DNA of 64,000 nucleotides from Clostridium beijerinckii (lineage in GTDB: Bacteria > Bacillota > Clostridia > Clostridiales > Clostridiaceae): NCBI RefSeq assembly GCF_036699995.1, contig NZ_CP144906.1, positions 2,046,001 through 2,110,000 of the forward strand, given 5' to 3'. Both the position numbers and the translations under genes were made by a program. Under the pieces are notes generated by a model. That model made no database searches. It was not told the origin of the DNA and worked only from the letters and a program-made list of their open reading frames with translations. This document shows, one piece after another, positions 1-8,543 of the stretch (position 1 is the first letter of the stretch; each line of letters starts with the position of its first letter).

Positions 1-1065
1 GAATCAGTTGGACGTCAAATTTATAAGCATCTTATGAATGGTGTATCACATATGTTACCGTTTGTAATAGGTGGTGGTATATTAATAGCTTTAGCATTCT
101 TATTTGATACATTTAATCCTGCTAATCCGAGTGGTTTTGGTACAGGTACACCATTAGCTGCAGTTTTGAAGAATATTGGTGGTACTGCATTTGGATTTAT
201 GTTACCGGTTCTTGCTGGATTTATTGCAATGAGTATTGGAGATAGACCAGCTCTTTCAGTAGGTTTTGTTGGTGGTGCTTTAGCTAGTGCCGGTGTTACT
301 TTTGCAAGCGCATTTGATCCAAAGGTTCCAGCAGTTTCTGGTGGTTTCTTAGGTGCATTACTTGCAGGTTTCATTGCTGGATATTTAGTTGTTGGTCTTA
401 AGAAGTTATTTGCAGGTTTACCAAACAGTTTAGAAGGTATAAAGCCAGTATTTTTATATCCGTTACTAGGAACATTTTTAATCGGTGTTATAATGTTATT
501 CATAAACCCAATTATGGGATCGATAAATACAGGTATCACTGGTGCACTTAATTCAATGGGTGGTACAAGTAAGATTCTTTTAGGTATTGTTTTAGGTGGT
601 ATGATGTCAGTTGATATGGGTGGTCCAGTTAACAAAGCAGCTTATCTTTTTGGTACAGCATCACTTGCTAGTGGAAACTTTGATATAATGGCAGCTGTTA
701 TGGCTGGTGGTATGGTTCCACCACTTGCAATTGCAATATGTACTACAGTATTTAGAAATAAATTTACTGAAAAAGACAGGCAAGCAGGTCTTGTAAACTA
801 TATAATGGGATTATCATTTATCTCAGAAGGTGCGATTCCTTTTGCGGCAGCAGATCCAATAAGAGTACTACCATCTTGTATAATCGGTTCAGCAGTTGCT
901 GGAGCTCTTTCAATGGCATTTGGATGTGCATTAAGAGCACCTCACGGTGGAATATTTGTTATTGCAATCGTAACTAACCCGCTTCAATACTTAGGAGCAA
1001 TAGTCATTGGGGCAATAGTTGGTGCAATAATATTAGGAATAATAAAGAAACCAGTACAAAAATAA
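1..1065 (+). CDS. fruA: PTS fructose-type permease, EIIC domain (5' end cut by window)
   Basis: The reading frame is open from base 1, so the gene starts outside the window and only the membrane EIIC part is present. EIIC carries the sugar across the membrane while EIIB phosphorylates it. The fragment is very hydrophobic and Gly-rich and has fructose-family EIIC blocks: MNGVSHMLPFVIGGG near the start, MGGPVNKAAYLFG in the middle, the substrate-loop motif SEGAIPFAAADP, and APHGGIFV near the end. In Clostridium this domain is usually fused behind EIIA and EIIB, but that part is not visible. The in-frame ATG at 34 is internal, because conserved sequence continues upstream of it. A strong terminator follows at 1109-1147. 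The fructose-family call is firm; the exact sugar is inferred. Confidence 0.88.
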   Translation, partial: ESVGRQIYKHLMNGVSHMLPFVIGGGILIALAFLFDTFNPANPSGFGTGTPLAAVLKNIGGTAFGFMLPVLAGFIAMSIGDRPALSVGFVGGALASAGVTFASAFDPKVPAVSGGFLGALLAGFIAGYLVVGLKKLFAGLPNSLEGIKPVFLYPLLGTFLIGVIMLFINPIMGSINTGITGALNSMGGTSKILLGIVLGGMMSVDMGGPVNKAAYLFGTASLASGNFDIMAAVMAGGMVPPLAIAICTTVFRNKFTEKDRQAGLVNYIMGLSFISEGAIPFAAADPIRVLPSCIIGSAVAGALSMAFGCALRAPHGGIFVIAIVTNPLQYLGAIVIGAIVGAIILGIIKKPVQK

Positions 1066-1108
1066 GATTTATGGGAAAATAAGAGGGTAAGTTAATATAA
1101 GGGTATAG

Positions 1109-1147
1109 GAAGCAGTGGAAGTTAAGAACATCCACTGCTTCTTTTAT
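1109..1147 (+). terminator. Terminator after the PTS permease
   Basis: An 11-bp perfect stem (GAAGCAGTGGA / TCCACTGCTTC) with an 11-nt loop is followed by TTTTATT. It ends the fruA transcript. Confidence 0.9.
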
Positions 1148-1409
1148 TGACTGCTAAATAAAATGAAAGGAAAAATATTTCTATAAAAAAGGATAAAATA
1201 TAAGATTTTCTTATATATCTTTTTTATGGATTTGTATCATATGTTACGTAAAAATATAAAATAATATGGTATTATAAATTTACAAATAAAACATAATATA
1301 AATAAGTATTCGAAGTAAATAAATATGGATTTTTAAATTGTTTTAAGTTTAAAAATAACAAAGGTTTTATTTTCTAGTTAAATACTTTTGCTATAGGAGG
1401 AGAAAAAAT
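1148..1409. other. AT-rich intergenic leader
   Basis: This non-coding stretch lies between the fruA terminator and the 1410 gene. It is very A/T-rich, with no ORF having a ribosome binding site, no long repeat and no RNA gene that I recognise. It presumably holds the promoter of the 1410 gene, but no hexamer pair stands out. Confidence 0.5.
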
Positions 1410-2048
1410 ATGAGTTTATTTTTAGGAAAGATACACTATTGGTTATTTAATAAGATTTTATGGTTTGAAAAATTAGAAGGTGAGATAATAAATCTTGCAA
1501 AAGAGGAAGGCTTAAATGTAGATGAGTTGCGTAAAGAAATCAATGAAAAGTATGGTGAACCAACTCCGAATCTTCCACTAGAAGAGATGATAGATACAAG
1601 TAACATCCATGGATGGTTACAAGGAAAAATTCATTCAGCAGAAGGAAGAATGGCTGCGTGGACAACAAAACTTATAATTAATAATAAAGGTGTTACTACA
1701 AAATTAGAAGAGATTTATTCTAGCCAAGGAATTAAAGCTGCAAGTGAAGTTAAAGAAAAGGGAATGGAGCTTACAAATGCAGGTGAAATTTTTGACAGTA
1801 TCAATGATTATATTTTAGATGGAATGCCATGTGATAGAGTCAATGAAGTAATTAAAGCAGAAGAAGATATCGTTGAATGGAAGAGAAGAGTATGCGTTCA
1901 TAGTGATATTTGGAATAAAGAAGAAGGTGACGTTGATTATTTCTACAAGCTAAGAAGTTTATGGGTTAAAGAATTTGTAAATGCAGTTAATTCAGATTTT
2001 GAGTATGTTGAAGAAAGCAACAATACAATGGTGATAAGAAGAAAATAA
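1410..2048 (+). CDS. Conserved protein of unknown function (212 aa)
   Basis: I do not recognise this protein. The ATG has a good ribosome binding site (AGGAGG about 8 nt upstream). The protein is soluble, acidic and helical, with no signal peptide or membrane segment. It opens with an aromatic stretch (HYWLFNKILWFEKL) and has two isolated cysteines in the second half, in the contexts MPCDRVNEV and RVCVHSDIW, which could be functional. Trp and His are frequent (DTSNIHGWLQGKIHSAEGR). The downstream neighbour is a hemerythrin-like protein 130 bp away, separated only by a weak hairpin, so a shared redox or oxygen role is possible but is inference. Coding potential is strong; function is open. Confidence 0.8.
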   Translation: MSLFLGKIHYWLFNKILWFEKLEGEIINLAKEEGLNVDELRKEINEKYGEPTPNLPLEEMIDTSNIHGWLQGKIHSAEGRMAAWTTKLIINNKGVTTKLEEIYSSQGIKAASEVKEKGMELTNAGEIFDSINDYILDGMPCDRVNEVIKAEEDIVEWKRRVCVHSDIWNKEEGDVDYFYKLRSLWVKEFVNAVNSDFEYVEESNNTMVIRRK

Positions 2049-2049
2049 G

Positions 2050-2072
2050 ATTCTTAGAATTAAGAATTTTTA
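2050..2072 (+). terminator. Weak terminator-like hairpin
   Basis: A 7-bp stem (ATTCTTA / TAAGAAT) with a 4-nt loop is followed by TTTT, just after the stop of the 1410 gene. The A/T-rich stem makes termination probably partial, so some read-through into the hemerythrin gene is likely. Confidence 0.4.
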
Positions 2073-2178
2073 TGGGTTAATAATTAAGAATAATAGTACC
2101 CAGCTATATTTTTGGTTATACGATGATTAAATTTATTACTATTATTTGTAATGAAAATATGTAATAGGAGGAAAAGAT

Positions 2179-2730
2179 ATGGATGCTATAGATTTAATGA
2201 TGGAAGAACATAAGTATATAAAAAGAATGTTGGTCGTTGTAAGAAAAGCTTGTTTTAGATTATACAAAGGTGAGAAAATAAGTTATGATGATTTTAATTC
2301 TATGATCGGTTTTATTAGAAATTTTGCTGATTCTCATCATCATAAGAAAGAAGAAGTGATGCTTTTTAATAGAATGATTGAAGAAATAGGCCCGACTGCT
2401 GAAAAAATAGTTAAGCATGGTATGCTTGTGGAGCATGATCTTGGAAGGCTACATATAAGTGAACTTCAAGCTGCACTTAAAAATCTAAAAGATGGGGATG
2501 AAGAAGCTATTTTAGACGTAATTTCTAATGCTATCTCCTATACGCATTTATTAGAGAGACATATTGATAAAGAAGATAAAGTTGTATATACATTTGCCAA
2601 AAGAGAATTAAACGAAGGCACATTAACAGGTATAAATAAGGAATGTATTGACTTTGAAGAAATAAATAATCACATAAAAAAAGATAATATTTTAATATTA
2701 GAAGAATTGGAGAAGAAATACAATTCATAA
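2179..2730 (+). CDS. Hemerythrin domain protein
   Basis: A 183-aa protein with the HHE-type hemerythrin pattern of a four-helix bundle binding a di-iron site. Likely ligands are His11 (MEEHKYIK), the His53-55 cluster followed by acidic residues (DSHHHKKEEVM), His80/His86 (VKHGMLVEHDLGR), and His123/His128 with an acidic partner (YTHLLERHIDKED). Such proteins bind O2 or NO, or act as iron stores or repair factors in anaerobes. It is cytoplasmic, with no signal peptide or fused sensor domain. The ribosome binding site AGGAGG is about 7 nt before the ATG, and a strong terminator follows directly, so it may be its own unit or the second gene after 1410-2048. Family call firm; ligand and physiological role inferred. 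Confidence 0.9.
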   Translation: MDAIDLMMEEHKYIKRMLVVVRKACFRLYKGEKISYDDFNSMIGFIRNFADSHHHKKEEVMLFNRMIEEIGPTAEKIVKHGMLVEHDLGRLHISELQAALKNLKDGDEEAILDVISNAISYTHLLERHIDKEDKVVYTFAKRELNEGTLTGINKECIDFEEINNHIKKDNILILEELEKKYNS

Positions 2731-2733
2731 GTA

Positions 2734-2776
2734 AAAGGTGTTATAGTGGGAAGCAACTGTAACACCTTTATTTTTA
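2734..2776 (+). terminator. Terminator after the hemerythrin gene
   Basis: A 13-bp stem with one G-U pair (AAAGGTGTTATAG / CTGTAACACCTTT) and a 10-nt loop is followed by ATTTTTAT. Confidence 0.9.
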
Positions 2777-2928
2777 TATATAAGTATACACTTAATGGGT
2801 GTATAAAAAATACTGATTTATGTAATTTAGAAATCAGTACAAACTAATTACTTTCTTGATTTTTTATAAGTATATGTTTTTTGTTATAAGGCTTTAGATA
2901 AAATATGTTTTTCTAATGATAAAATTTG

Positions 2929-2975
2929 AATAAAAAATTATAGCAAGATAAAGTATAAAAAACTTTATCTTGCTA
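2929..2975 (-). terminator. Terminator of the Rrf2 regulator gene
   Basis: A perfect 14-bp inverted repeat (TAGCAAGATAAAGT / ACTTTATCTTGCTA) begins at the TAG stop of the minus-strand Rrf2 gene and is followed on that strand by ATAATTTTTTATT. The stop codon is part of the stem. Confidence 0.88.
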
Positions 2976-3365
2976 TAAAATATCCTCTAAAGTATATTTG
3001 CTAAATTCATCAACAAAAGAATTAATAGATGACGATAATATGGCTTTTAATTTACATTTTGAAGTGGAACAAGTATGCTTTGCACTTGAAAAACATTCAG
3101 ATACAGTTATACTTTCCTCTGTAATTATTAATATTTTTCCGAGGTTTATGTCTTTAGGCTCCATCCCAAGTTTTAAGCCGCCATTTCTTCCTTTGGTTGA
3201 TATTACATATTCAGTTTTACCTAATCGATGAACGATTTTCTTTAAATGATGTTCAGATATTTCAAGGTTAGATGCCAATTCTTCTACAGTGCATATTTTA
3301 TCTTGATTCTTAGCTAAATATATTAAAATTCTAAAAGCATAATCTGAAAACTTAGATAAGTTCAA
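2973..3365 (-). CDS. Rrf2 family regulator (IscR/NsrR-like), divergent from suf
   Basis: A 130-aa Rrf2-family DNA-binding protein. It opens LSKFSDYAFRILIYLA and has a winged helix at about residues 25-65 (EELASNLEISEHHLKKIV, then KGRNGGLKL). Three cysteines, Cys91, Cys99 and Cys104 (C-X7-C-X4-C), together with Asp8 match the cluster-ligand layout of Rrf2 sensors such as NsrR and IscR, so it probably binds a [2Fe-2S] or [4Fe-4S] cluster. The start is a TTG with AGGGATG upstream; a minus-strand -10 (TATAAT) lies at 3391-3396. It is divergent from sufCBDSU, and two matching dyads lie between the genes. The likely job is feedback control of Fe-S assembly, with NO or O2 sensing as the alternative. 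Confidence 0.88.
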   Translation of the reverse strand: MNLSKFSDYAFRILIYLAKNQDKICTVEELASNLEISEHHLKKIVHRLGKTEYVISTKGRNGGLKLGMEPKDINLGKILIITEESITVSECFSSAKHTCSTSKCKLKAILSSSINSFVDEFSKYTLEDIL

Positions 3366-3432
3366 ATTTTCACATCCCTTCTGTAGTTTTATTATACCTT
3401 ATAATGAAAAAAAGTAAATTGGTTAAAAATAA

Positions 3433-3455
3433 AATGTGCATTTGTATTGCACATT
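3433..3455. promoter_or_regulatory. Candidate Rrf2 operator, site 1
   Basis: A dyad with 8-nt arms (AATGTGCA / TGCACATT) separated by 7 nt. It overlaps the -35 hexamer of the suf promoter. The overall 23-bp layout resembles the NsrR-type Rrf2 site (AAnATGCATTT-n-AAATGCATnTT). Site 2, 44 bp downstream, has the same geometry. Confidence 0.65.
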
Positions 3456-3475
3456 AAAAAAACCTGTGCTAATAT
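3447..3475 (+). promoter_or_regulatory. suf operon promoter (sigma-A type)
   Basis: The -35 TTGCAC at 3447-3452, a 17-bp spacer and the -10 TAATAT at 3470-3475, preceded by TGC (extended -10), form a near-ideal vegetative promoter. The predicted start near 3482 falls inside operator site 2, leaving a leader of about 120 nt before sufC. Confidence 0.7.
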
Positions 3476-3476
3476 T

Positions 3477-3499
3477 AAGGTGTATTTAGAATGCACTTT
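3477..3499. promoter_or_regulatory. Candidate Rrf2 operator, site 2
   Basis: An imperfect dyad with the same 8-7-8 layout as site 1 (AAGGTGTA / TGCACTTT). It sits immediately downstream of the -10 element and covers the predicted transcription start, where a bound repressor would block initiation. Confidence 0.6.
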
Positions 3500-3605
3500 A
3501 AAATTTATACATATAAAGAAATTATATATAATAATTGCATTTATGAAGTTTAGATAGGTGTTAAAAACATAGTTAATTAAATATTAGTTAGATAGGAGAA
3601 TTGTT

Positions 3606-4358
3606 ATGGATAAGAGTTTGTTAAAAGTGTGTGATTTAAGAATTGAAGCAGATGATAAAGAGATTTTAAAAGGATTAAATCTTGAAATAAATAAAGGCGA
3701 AGTTCACGTAATAATGGGACCCAATGGAGCTGGTAAATCTACTCTAGCCAATGCTCTTTTAAATAATCCTAAATATAAAAGATTGAGTGGAGATATAGAA
3801 TTCGAAGGGGAAAACATAAATGAATTAAAGACTGATGAAAGAGCTAAAAAAGGTTTGTTTTTGTCATTTCAATACCCAGAAGAAATTCCAGGAATAACTG
3901 TAGAGAATTTCTTAAAGTATGCTAAGAGAACTACAGATGGAAATGTGCTAAAACATTTTAAGTTTGACTTAGATTTAAAGAACAATATGAAGGAATTAAA
4001 AATAGATGAAAGCTATGCAAGCAGATATTTAAATGTAGGATTTTCAGGTGGAGAAAAGAAGAAAAATGAAATACTACAAATGTTAACTTTAAATCCAAAG
4101 TTAGCAATTTTAGATGAATCAGATTCTGGACTCGATGTTGATGCTATAAGAATTGTTTCTAAAGGAATTAAAATGTTCTCAAATGAAAATAATGGAGTTT
4201 TAATTATTACTCATAATACAAAAATATTAGAAAATTTAAAACCCGATTATGTCCATGTATTAGTAGATGGAAGAATAGTAAAAACAGGAGATGGAAGTTT
4301 AGCTAGTGAAATTGAAGAAAAAGGATATGAATCTTTTAAAGAAAATGTAGCTATATAA
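3606..4358 (+). CDS. sufC: Fe-S cluster assembly ATPase SufC
   Basis: A 250-aa ABC-type ATPase, the usual SufC length, that drives the SufBCD scaffold complex in the cytoplasm. It shows Walker A GPNGAGKST (about residue 38), the signature SGGEKKKNE, and the SufC-specific Walker B variant LAILDESDSGLD, in which Ser replaces the Pro of transporter ATPases. The ATG follows AGGAGA. It is the first gene of the operon, 15 bp ahead of sufB, and is transcribed from the promoter at 3447-3475 under probable Rrf2 control. No transmembrane partner is nearby, as expected for Suf. Confidence 0.97.
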   Translation: MDKSLLKVCDLRIEADDKEILKGLNLEINKGEVHVIMGPNGAGKSTLANALLNNPKYKRLSGDIEFEGENINELKTDERAKKGLFLSFQYPEEIPGITVENFLKYAKRTTDGNVLKHFKFDLDLKNNMKELKIDESYASRYLNVGFSGGEKKKNEILQMLTLNPKLAILDESDSGLDVDAIRIVSKGIKMFSNENNGVLIITHNTKILENLKPDYVHVLVDGRIVKTGDGSLASEIEEKGYESFKENVAI

Positions 4359-4373
4359 AGGTGGTGAAATAAG

Positions 4374-5783
4374 ATGGAAAACAAAAAGAAGACTTATATA
4401 GATGAAATGGATAGAGGAATCTATGATGTTAAAAATGAAGATAGATTTAGTTTTAAATCTGAAAAGGGATTAACAAAAGATATAATTGAGACTATTTCAG
4501 AAGAGAAAAATGAAGCTAAATGGATGAGAGATTTTAGATTAAGATCTTTAGAAATATATAATAAATTGAAATTACCAACATGGGGACCATCCTTGGATGA
4601 GTTAGATATGGATAACATTGTAACCTATGTAAGGCCAAAAAGCAGCTTAGTTGGTTCTTGGGATGAAGTGCCTGAGGATATAAAGAAAACTTTTGATCTA
4701 CTAGGTATTCCAGAAGCTGAAAAGAAATCACTTGCTGGAGTTGGAGCACAATATGACTCAGAAGTAGTTTATCACAGTATAAAAGAAGATTTAGTAAAAC
4801 AAGGCGTAATTTATACTGATATGGAAACAGCTTTAAGAGAACATGAGGATTTAGTTAAAGAATATTTTATGAAGTGTGTTACACCTAATGATCATAAATT
4901 TGTTGCACTTCATGGGGCAGTTTGGTCAGGAGGATCTTTTGTGTATGTTCCTAAAGGGGTTAATGTTGACATACCGCTTCAATCTTATTTCAGATTAAAT
5001 TCACCTGGAGCAGGACAATTTGAACATACACTAATTATTGTAGATGAAGGAGCAAAACTTCACTTCATTGAAGGCTGCTCAGCTCCAAAGTATAGTGTTA
5101 CAAATTTACATGCTGGCTGTGTTGAGCTATATGTAAAAGAAGGAGCAACACTAAGATATAGCACAATAGAAAACTGGTCAAAGAATATGCTTAACTTAAA
5201 CACTAAGAGAGCAATTGTTGAAAAGAATGGAACAATAGAATGGGTATCAGGTTCTTTTGGATCACAAATATCGATGTTATATCCTATGAGTATATTAAAA
5301 GGTGAAGGAGCAAGAGCAGAATTTACAGGTGTATCTTTTGCAGGTAAGGGACAAAACTTAGATACGGGAGCAAAGGTTATACATGCTGCACCAAACACTT
5401 CTTCTACTATAAACTCAAAATCAATTTCTAGAAATGGCGGAAAAGCTACTTATAGAGGAGTGTTAAAGGTAAATTCAAATGCCTATAATTCAAAATCTAT
5501 GGTATCCTGTGAATCTCTAATGTTAGATAATAAATCAAAATCAGATACTATTCCAGTAATTGATTTATTAAATGATGATGTTGAAATTGGGCATGAAGCA
5601 AAAATAGGTAAGATAAGCGATGATTCTATTTTCTACCTTATGACTAGAGGAATAAGTGAAGATGAAGCTAAATCTATGATAGTAAGAGGATTTGTAGAAC
5701 CTATTTCAAAAGAATTACCATTAGAATATGCAGTAGAAATGAACAATTTAATCAACATAGAATTAGAAGGAAGCATAGGGTAG
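4374..5783 (+). CDS. sufB: Fe-S cluster assembly scaffold protein SufB
   Basis: A 469-aa protein of standard SufB length. It is the core of the SufBC2D scaffold on which clusters are built from SufS-derived sulfur. Typical blocks are visible: FVYVPKGVNVDIPLQSYFR, the beta-helix core rich in repeated short strands, FEHTLIIVDEGA, FIEGCSAP (a conserved Cys, candidate sulfur acceptor), and the C-terminal SDTIPVIDLLNDDVEIGHEA and GFVEPISKELPLEYA. The ATG has AGGTGG upstream. It lies 15 bp after sufC, and sufD follows within about 10 bp, so the three are co-translated as the complex requires. Confidence 0.97.
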   Translation: MENKKKTYIDEMDRGIYDVKNEDRFSFKSEKGLTKDIIETISEEKNEAKWMRDFRLRSLEIYNKLKLPTWGPSLDELDMDNIVTYVRPKSSLVGSWDEVPEDIKKTFDLLGIPEAEKKSLAGVGAQYDSEVVYHSIKEDLVKQGVIYTDMETALREHEDLVKEYFMKCVTPNDHKFVALHGAVWSGGSFVYVPKGVNVDIPLQSYFRLNSPGAGQFEHTLIIVDEGAKLHFIEGCSAPKYSVTNLHAGCVELYVKEGATLRYSTIENWSKNMLNLNTKRAIVEKNGTIEWVSGSFGSQISMLYPMSILKGEGARAEFTGVSFAGKGQNLDTGAKVIHAAPNTSSTINSKSISRNGGKATYRGVLKVNSNAYNSKSMVSCESLMLDNKSKSDTIPVIDLLNDDVEIGHEAKIGKISDDSIFYLMTRGISEDEAKSMIVRGFVEPISKELPLEYAVEMNNLINIELEGSIG

Positions 5784-5792
5784 GTGAGAGAA

Positions 5793-6890
5793 ATGAATGC
5801 TATACAATTTAATAATTTAAATAAAACTCCAATAAGAACTAAAAGCTGGGTTAATATTAATGATATAAGCCTTGGAGAATTAAATATTGGAGAAATTAAA
5901 AAGTTTGATAATGTTGAAATCAAGAGATTAGAAGGCGTTGATATTCAAAAGTTAGAAAATGATAAATTATTACCTCTATATAGAGAATTTCAATATGGAG
6001 TCAGTGAAGATTTAATAAACGAAGGTAAAGAAGGTTTCAACCAAGGTTATGTAATAACAATAGGCAGAAATATAAAAACTGAAGAACCAATAATTATAGA
6101 ATTTAATTTGAATAAAGATAATAGCTCCTTAGTAGATAATTTAATAATTGTTGGAGAAGAAAATTCGAAAGCTTCTATTATAGTAAAGTATAAATCTTTG
6201 GACGATTCAACTGGTTATCATAATGGAATTTGTACTATATATTCAAAGAAGAATAGTGAAATTAAACTAACTAAAGTGAATTTTTTAAATGAAAATACCG
6301 TTCATTTCGATTCTAATGTTTCAGATATTGAAGAAGATGGAAAGGTTGATTTTATATCAGTAGACCTTGGAGGACAATATAGTATTTACAATTATCATGG
6401 AGATTTAATAGGTGATAAATCAGCTGCCAATATAAATTCTATTTATTTAGGAAATAAAGATAAACTTATAGACATTAATTACATTATTACTCACAAAGGT
6501 CAAAGAAGTAATTCTAATATAAATGTTAAAGGAGCACTTCAAGGAAAAGCTAGAAAGGCTTTCAAAGGAACTTTGGATTTTAAAACTGGTGCATCTAAAA
6601 GTGTTGGTGCAGAAGATGAATATTGTATGCTCCTTTCAAAAGAAGCTAGAGCTAAAGCAATGCCAGTGCTATTATGTGCAGAAGATGATGTTTCAGGAGA
6701 ACATGCAGCATCTTCAGGAAGAATTGATGAAAACAAATTATTTTATTTGATGTCCAGAGGATTAAGTTATGATGAAGCTAAGATTGTTATTGTTAGAGCT
6801 GCATTTAATCCAATAATAGATTCGATTGGTGATAATGACGTTATAGAAGAAATATTACAAGAAGTAGACAGGGGACTTAAAAATGAATAA
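5793..6890 (+). CDS. sufD: Fe-S cluster assembly protein SufD
   Basis: A 365-aa SufD, the paralogous partner of SufB in the scaffold. The C-terminal half has the conserved beta-helix and tail: KGTLDFKTGASKS, LCAEDDVSGEHAASSGRID and LFYLMSRGLSYDEAK. The N-terminal half is weakly conserved, as is usual for SufD. I chose the ATG at 5793 because AGGTGA ends 5 nt upstream; a GTG at 5784, directly after the sufB stop, would add three residues but is worse placed. The 3' end overlaps sufS by 8 bp, which indicates translational coupling. Confidence 0.93.
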   Translation: MNAIQFNNLNKTPIRTKSWVNINDISLGELNIGEIKKFDNVEIKRLEGVDIQKLENDKLLPLYREFQYGVSEDLINEGKEGFNQGYVITIGRNIKTEEPIIIEFNLNKDNSSLVDNLIIVGEENSKASIIVKYKSLDDSTGYHNGICTIYSKKNSEIKLTKVNFLNENTVHFDSNVSDIEEDGKVDFISVDLGGQYSIYNYHGDLIGDKSAANINSIYLGNKDKLIDINYIITHKGQRSNSNINVKGALQGKARKAFKGTLDFKTGASKSVGAEDEYCMLLSKEARAKAMPVLLCAEDDVSGEHAASSGRIDENKLFYLMSRGLSYDEAKIVIVRAAFNPIIDSIGDNDVIEEILQEVDRGLKNE

Positions 6891-8112
6891 TATAGATTTT
6901 TTGAAAGATTTCCCTGTTTTAAGGGCCAACGAAAATGGGGAAAGATTAGTTTATTTAGATAGCGGTGCTACAACTCAAAAGCCTGTTCAAGTTTTAGAAG
7001 CTATTGAAAAATACTATAAAGTAAGTAATGCAAATCCTCATAGAGGTGCTTATAAGTTAAGTATTGATGCAACTCAAGCTTATGATAACGCTAGAGAAAA
7101 GATTAGAAGATTCATTGATGCAGAATTTTCAAAAGAAATAATTTTTACCAAAAATGCAACAGAAGGCTTTAATCTTATAGCATCTTCTTATGGAATGAAT
7201 AATATAAATGAAGGTGATGAAATTGTAATTTCAATTGCTGAGCATCATTCAAACCTTATTCCATGGCAGATTGTAGCTAGAGCTAAAAAAGCAACCTTAA
7301 AATATATGTACGTAAATGAAAACGGAGAAATTCCAGAAGAAGAAATTAAAGATAAGATTACTGAAAGGACTAAACTAGTTAGCATAACCCATGTTTCTAA
7401 TGCACTTGGAACTATAAATCCAGTTAAAGAAATTACAGAATATGCTCATTCAAAAGGTGCTAAAGTAATTGTAGATGGATCACAAAGTGTACCACATATG
7501 AAGGTAAGTGTAAGAGACTTAGATGCGGATTTCTTAGTATTTTCAGGTCATAAACTTTTAGGTCCAATGGGAATTGGTGTAGTTTATGGTAAGAAGGAGC
7601 TTTTGGAAATCATGCCACCATATATAGTTGGTGGGGATATGATCGAATATGTTTATGAGCAGGAAGCAACCTTTGCGGAATTGCCATCTAAATTTGAAGG
7701 TGGAACACAAAATGTTGAAGGTGCTGTAGGGCTTGCAGCAGCTATTGATTATCTAGAAAATATAGGTATGGATAAAATAGATGAAATAGAAAGAGAACTT
7801 ACAAGTTATGCTCTTGAAAAATTCCAAGAAATGCCTTATGTAAAGCTATATGGGCCTAAGGATTTAAGCCATAGAGGTGGAATTATTTCTTTTGACATAG
7901 AGGGAGTTCATCCTCATGATGTTGCTTCAGTTTTTGATTCTCATGGTGTTGCAATAAGATCAGGCAATCATTGTGCTCAGCCATTAATGAGATATATGGG
8001 TATAAATGCAACCTGCAGAGCTAGTTTCTACTTTTATAATACAAAAGAAGATGTAGATAAGTTAATTGAAGCAACAAAGAAAACATATGAAATGTTTTTA
8101 AAATGGAGGTAA
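6883..8112 (+). CDS. sufS: Cysteine desulfurase SufS
   Basis: A 409-aa PLP enzyme of the class V aminotransferase fold (group II desulfurase) that converts cysteine to alanine and passes persulfide sulfur to SufU. The PLP lysine is Lys224 (FSGHKLLGPMG), with the phosphate-side DGSQSVPHMKV upstream, and the catalytic cysteine is Cys364 in the conserved RSGNHCAQPLMR. Length and motifs match SufS rather than IscS/NifS, which have a longer catalytic-Cys loop. It overlaps sufD by 8 bp and its AGGGG ribosome binding site lies within sufD. sufU follows 5 bp downstream. Confidence 0.96.
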   Translation: MNNIDFLKDFPVLRANENGERLVYLDSGATTQKPVQVLEAIEKYYKVSNANPHRGAYKLSIDATQAYDNAREKIRRFIDAEFSKEIIFTKNATEGFNLIASSYGMNNINEGDEIVISIAEHHSNLIPWQIVARAKKATLKYMYVNENGEIPEEEIKDKITERTKLVSITHVSNALGTINPVKEITEYAHSKGAKVIVDGSQSVPHMKVSVRDLDADFLVFSGHKLLGPMGIGVVYGKKELLEIMPPYIVGGDMIEYVYEQEATFAELPSKFEGGTQNVEGAVGLAAAIDYLENIGMDKIDEIERELTSYALEKFQEMPYVKLYGPKDLSHRGGIISFDIEGVHPHDVASVFDSHGVAIRSGNHCAQPLMRYMGINATCRASFYFYNTKEDVDKLIEATKKTYEMFLKWR

Positions 8113-8117
8113 TTTAG

Positions 8118-8543
8118 ATGGATTTAAATGCTATTTATACAGAACTTATTATGGAACACAGCACTTCTAAGCATAATAAGAGAAACTTAGATCACCCAGA
8201 TATTAAGGAAAAAGGTCATAATCCTAGCTGTGGAGATGAAATTACTTTAGAACTTAAATTAAACAATGGTGTTATTGAAGATTTAGCTTTCACAGGGCAA
8301 GGATGTGCAATATCTCAGGCATCTACATCAATAATGATAGATTTGATAAAAGGTAAAAATATCGAAGAAGCATTAAAGCTTACAGAAACTTTTATCGGAA
8401 TGATTAAAAGAGAAATTAAAGATGATGAAGAATTATATGCATTAGAAGATGCTATGGCCTTTAAAAATATCTCTAACATGCCAGCAAGAGTTAAATGTGC
8501 AGTTTTAGCATGGCATACTTTGAAGGAAGCTTTGGAAAAATAA
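8118..8543 (+). CDS. sufU: Zn-dependent sulfurtransferase / scaffold SufU
   Basis: A 141-aa U-type protein. The three cysteines are Cys38 (NPSCGD, with Asp40), Cys63 (GQGCAISQAS) and Cys127 (RVKCAVLAWHTL). The 64-residue gap between the second and third Cys includes the insertion that separates SufU from the shorter IscU. SufU takes sulfur from SufS through a Zn-bound cysteine. It is the last gene of sufCBDSU, and a long hairpin terminator follows at 8719-8790. No sufT, sufA or ferredoxin gene is attached. Confidence 0.94.
   Translation: MDLNAIYTELIMEHSTSKHNKRNLDHPDIKEKGHNPSCGDEITLELKLNNGVIEDLAFTGQGCAISQASTSIMIDLIKGKNIEEALKLTETFIGMIKREIKDDEELYALEDAMAFKNISNMPARVKCAVLAWHTLKEALEK

Noticed and set aside
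21..635. Minus-strand ORF of 204 codons opposite the PTS gene
   Set aside because: Proline-, Asn- and Ile-rich antisense of Gly-rich membrane protein codons; no start signal. It is a shadow.
8118..8543. IscU/NifU scaffold
   Set aside because: The 64-residue gap between Cys63 and Cys127 and the SufS neighbour identify SufU.
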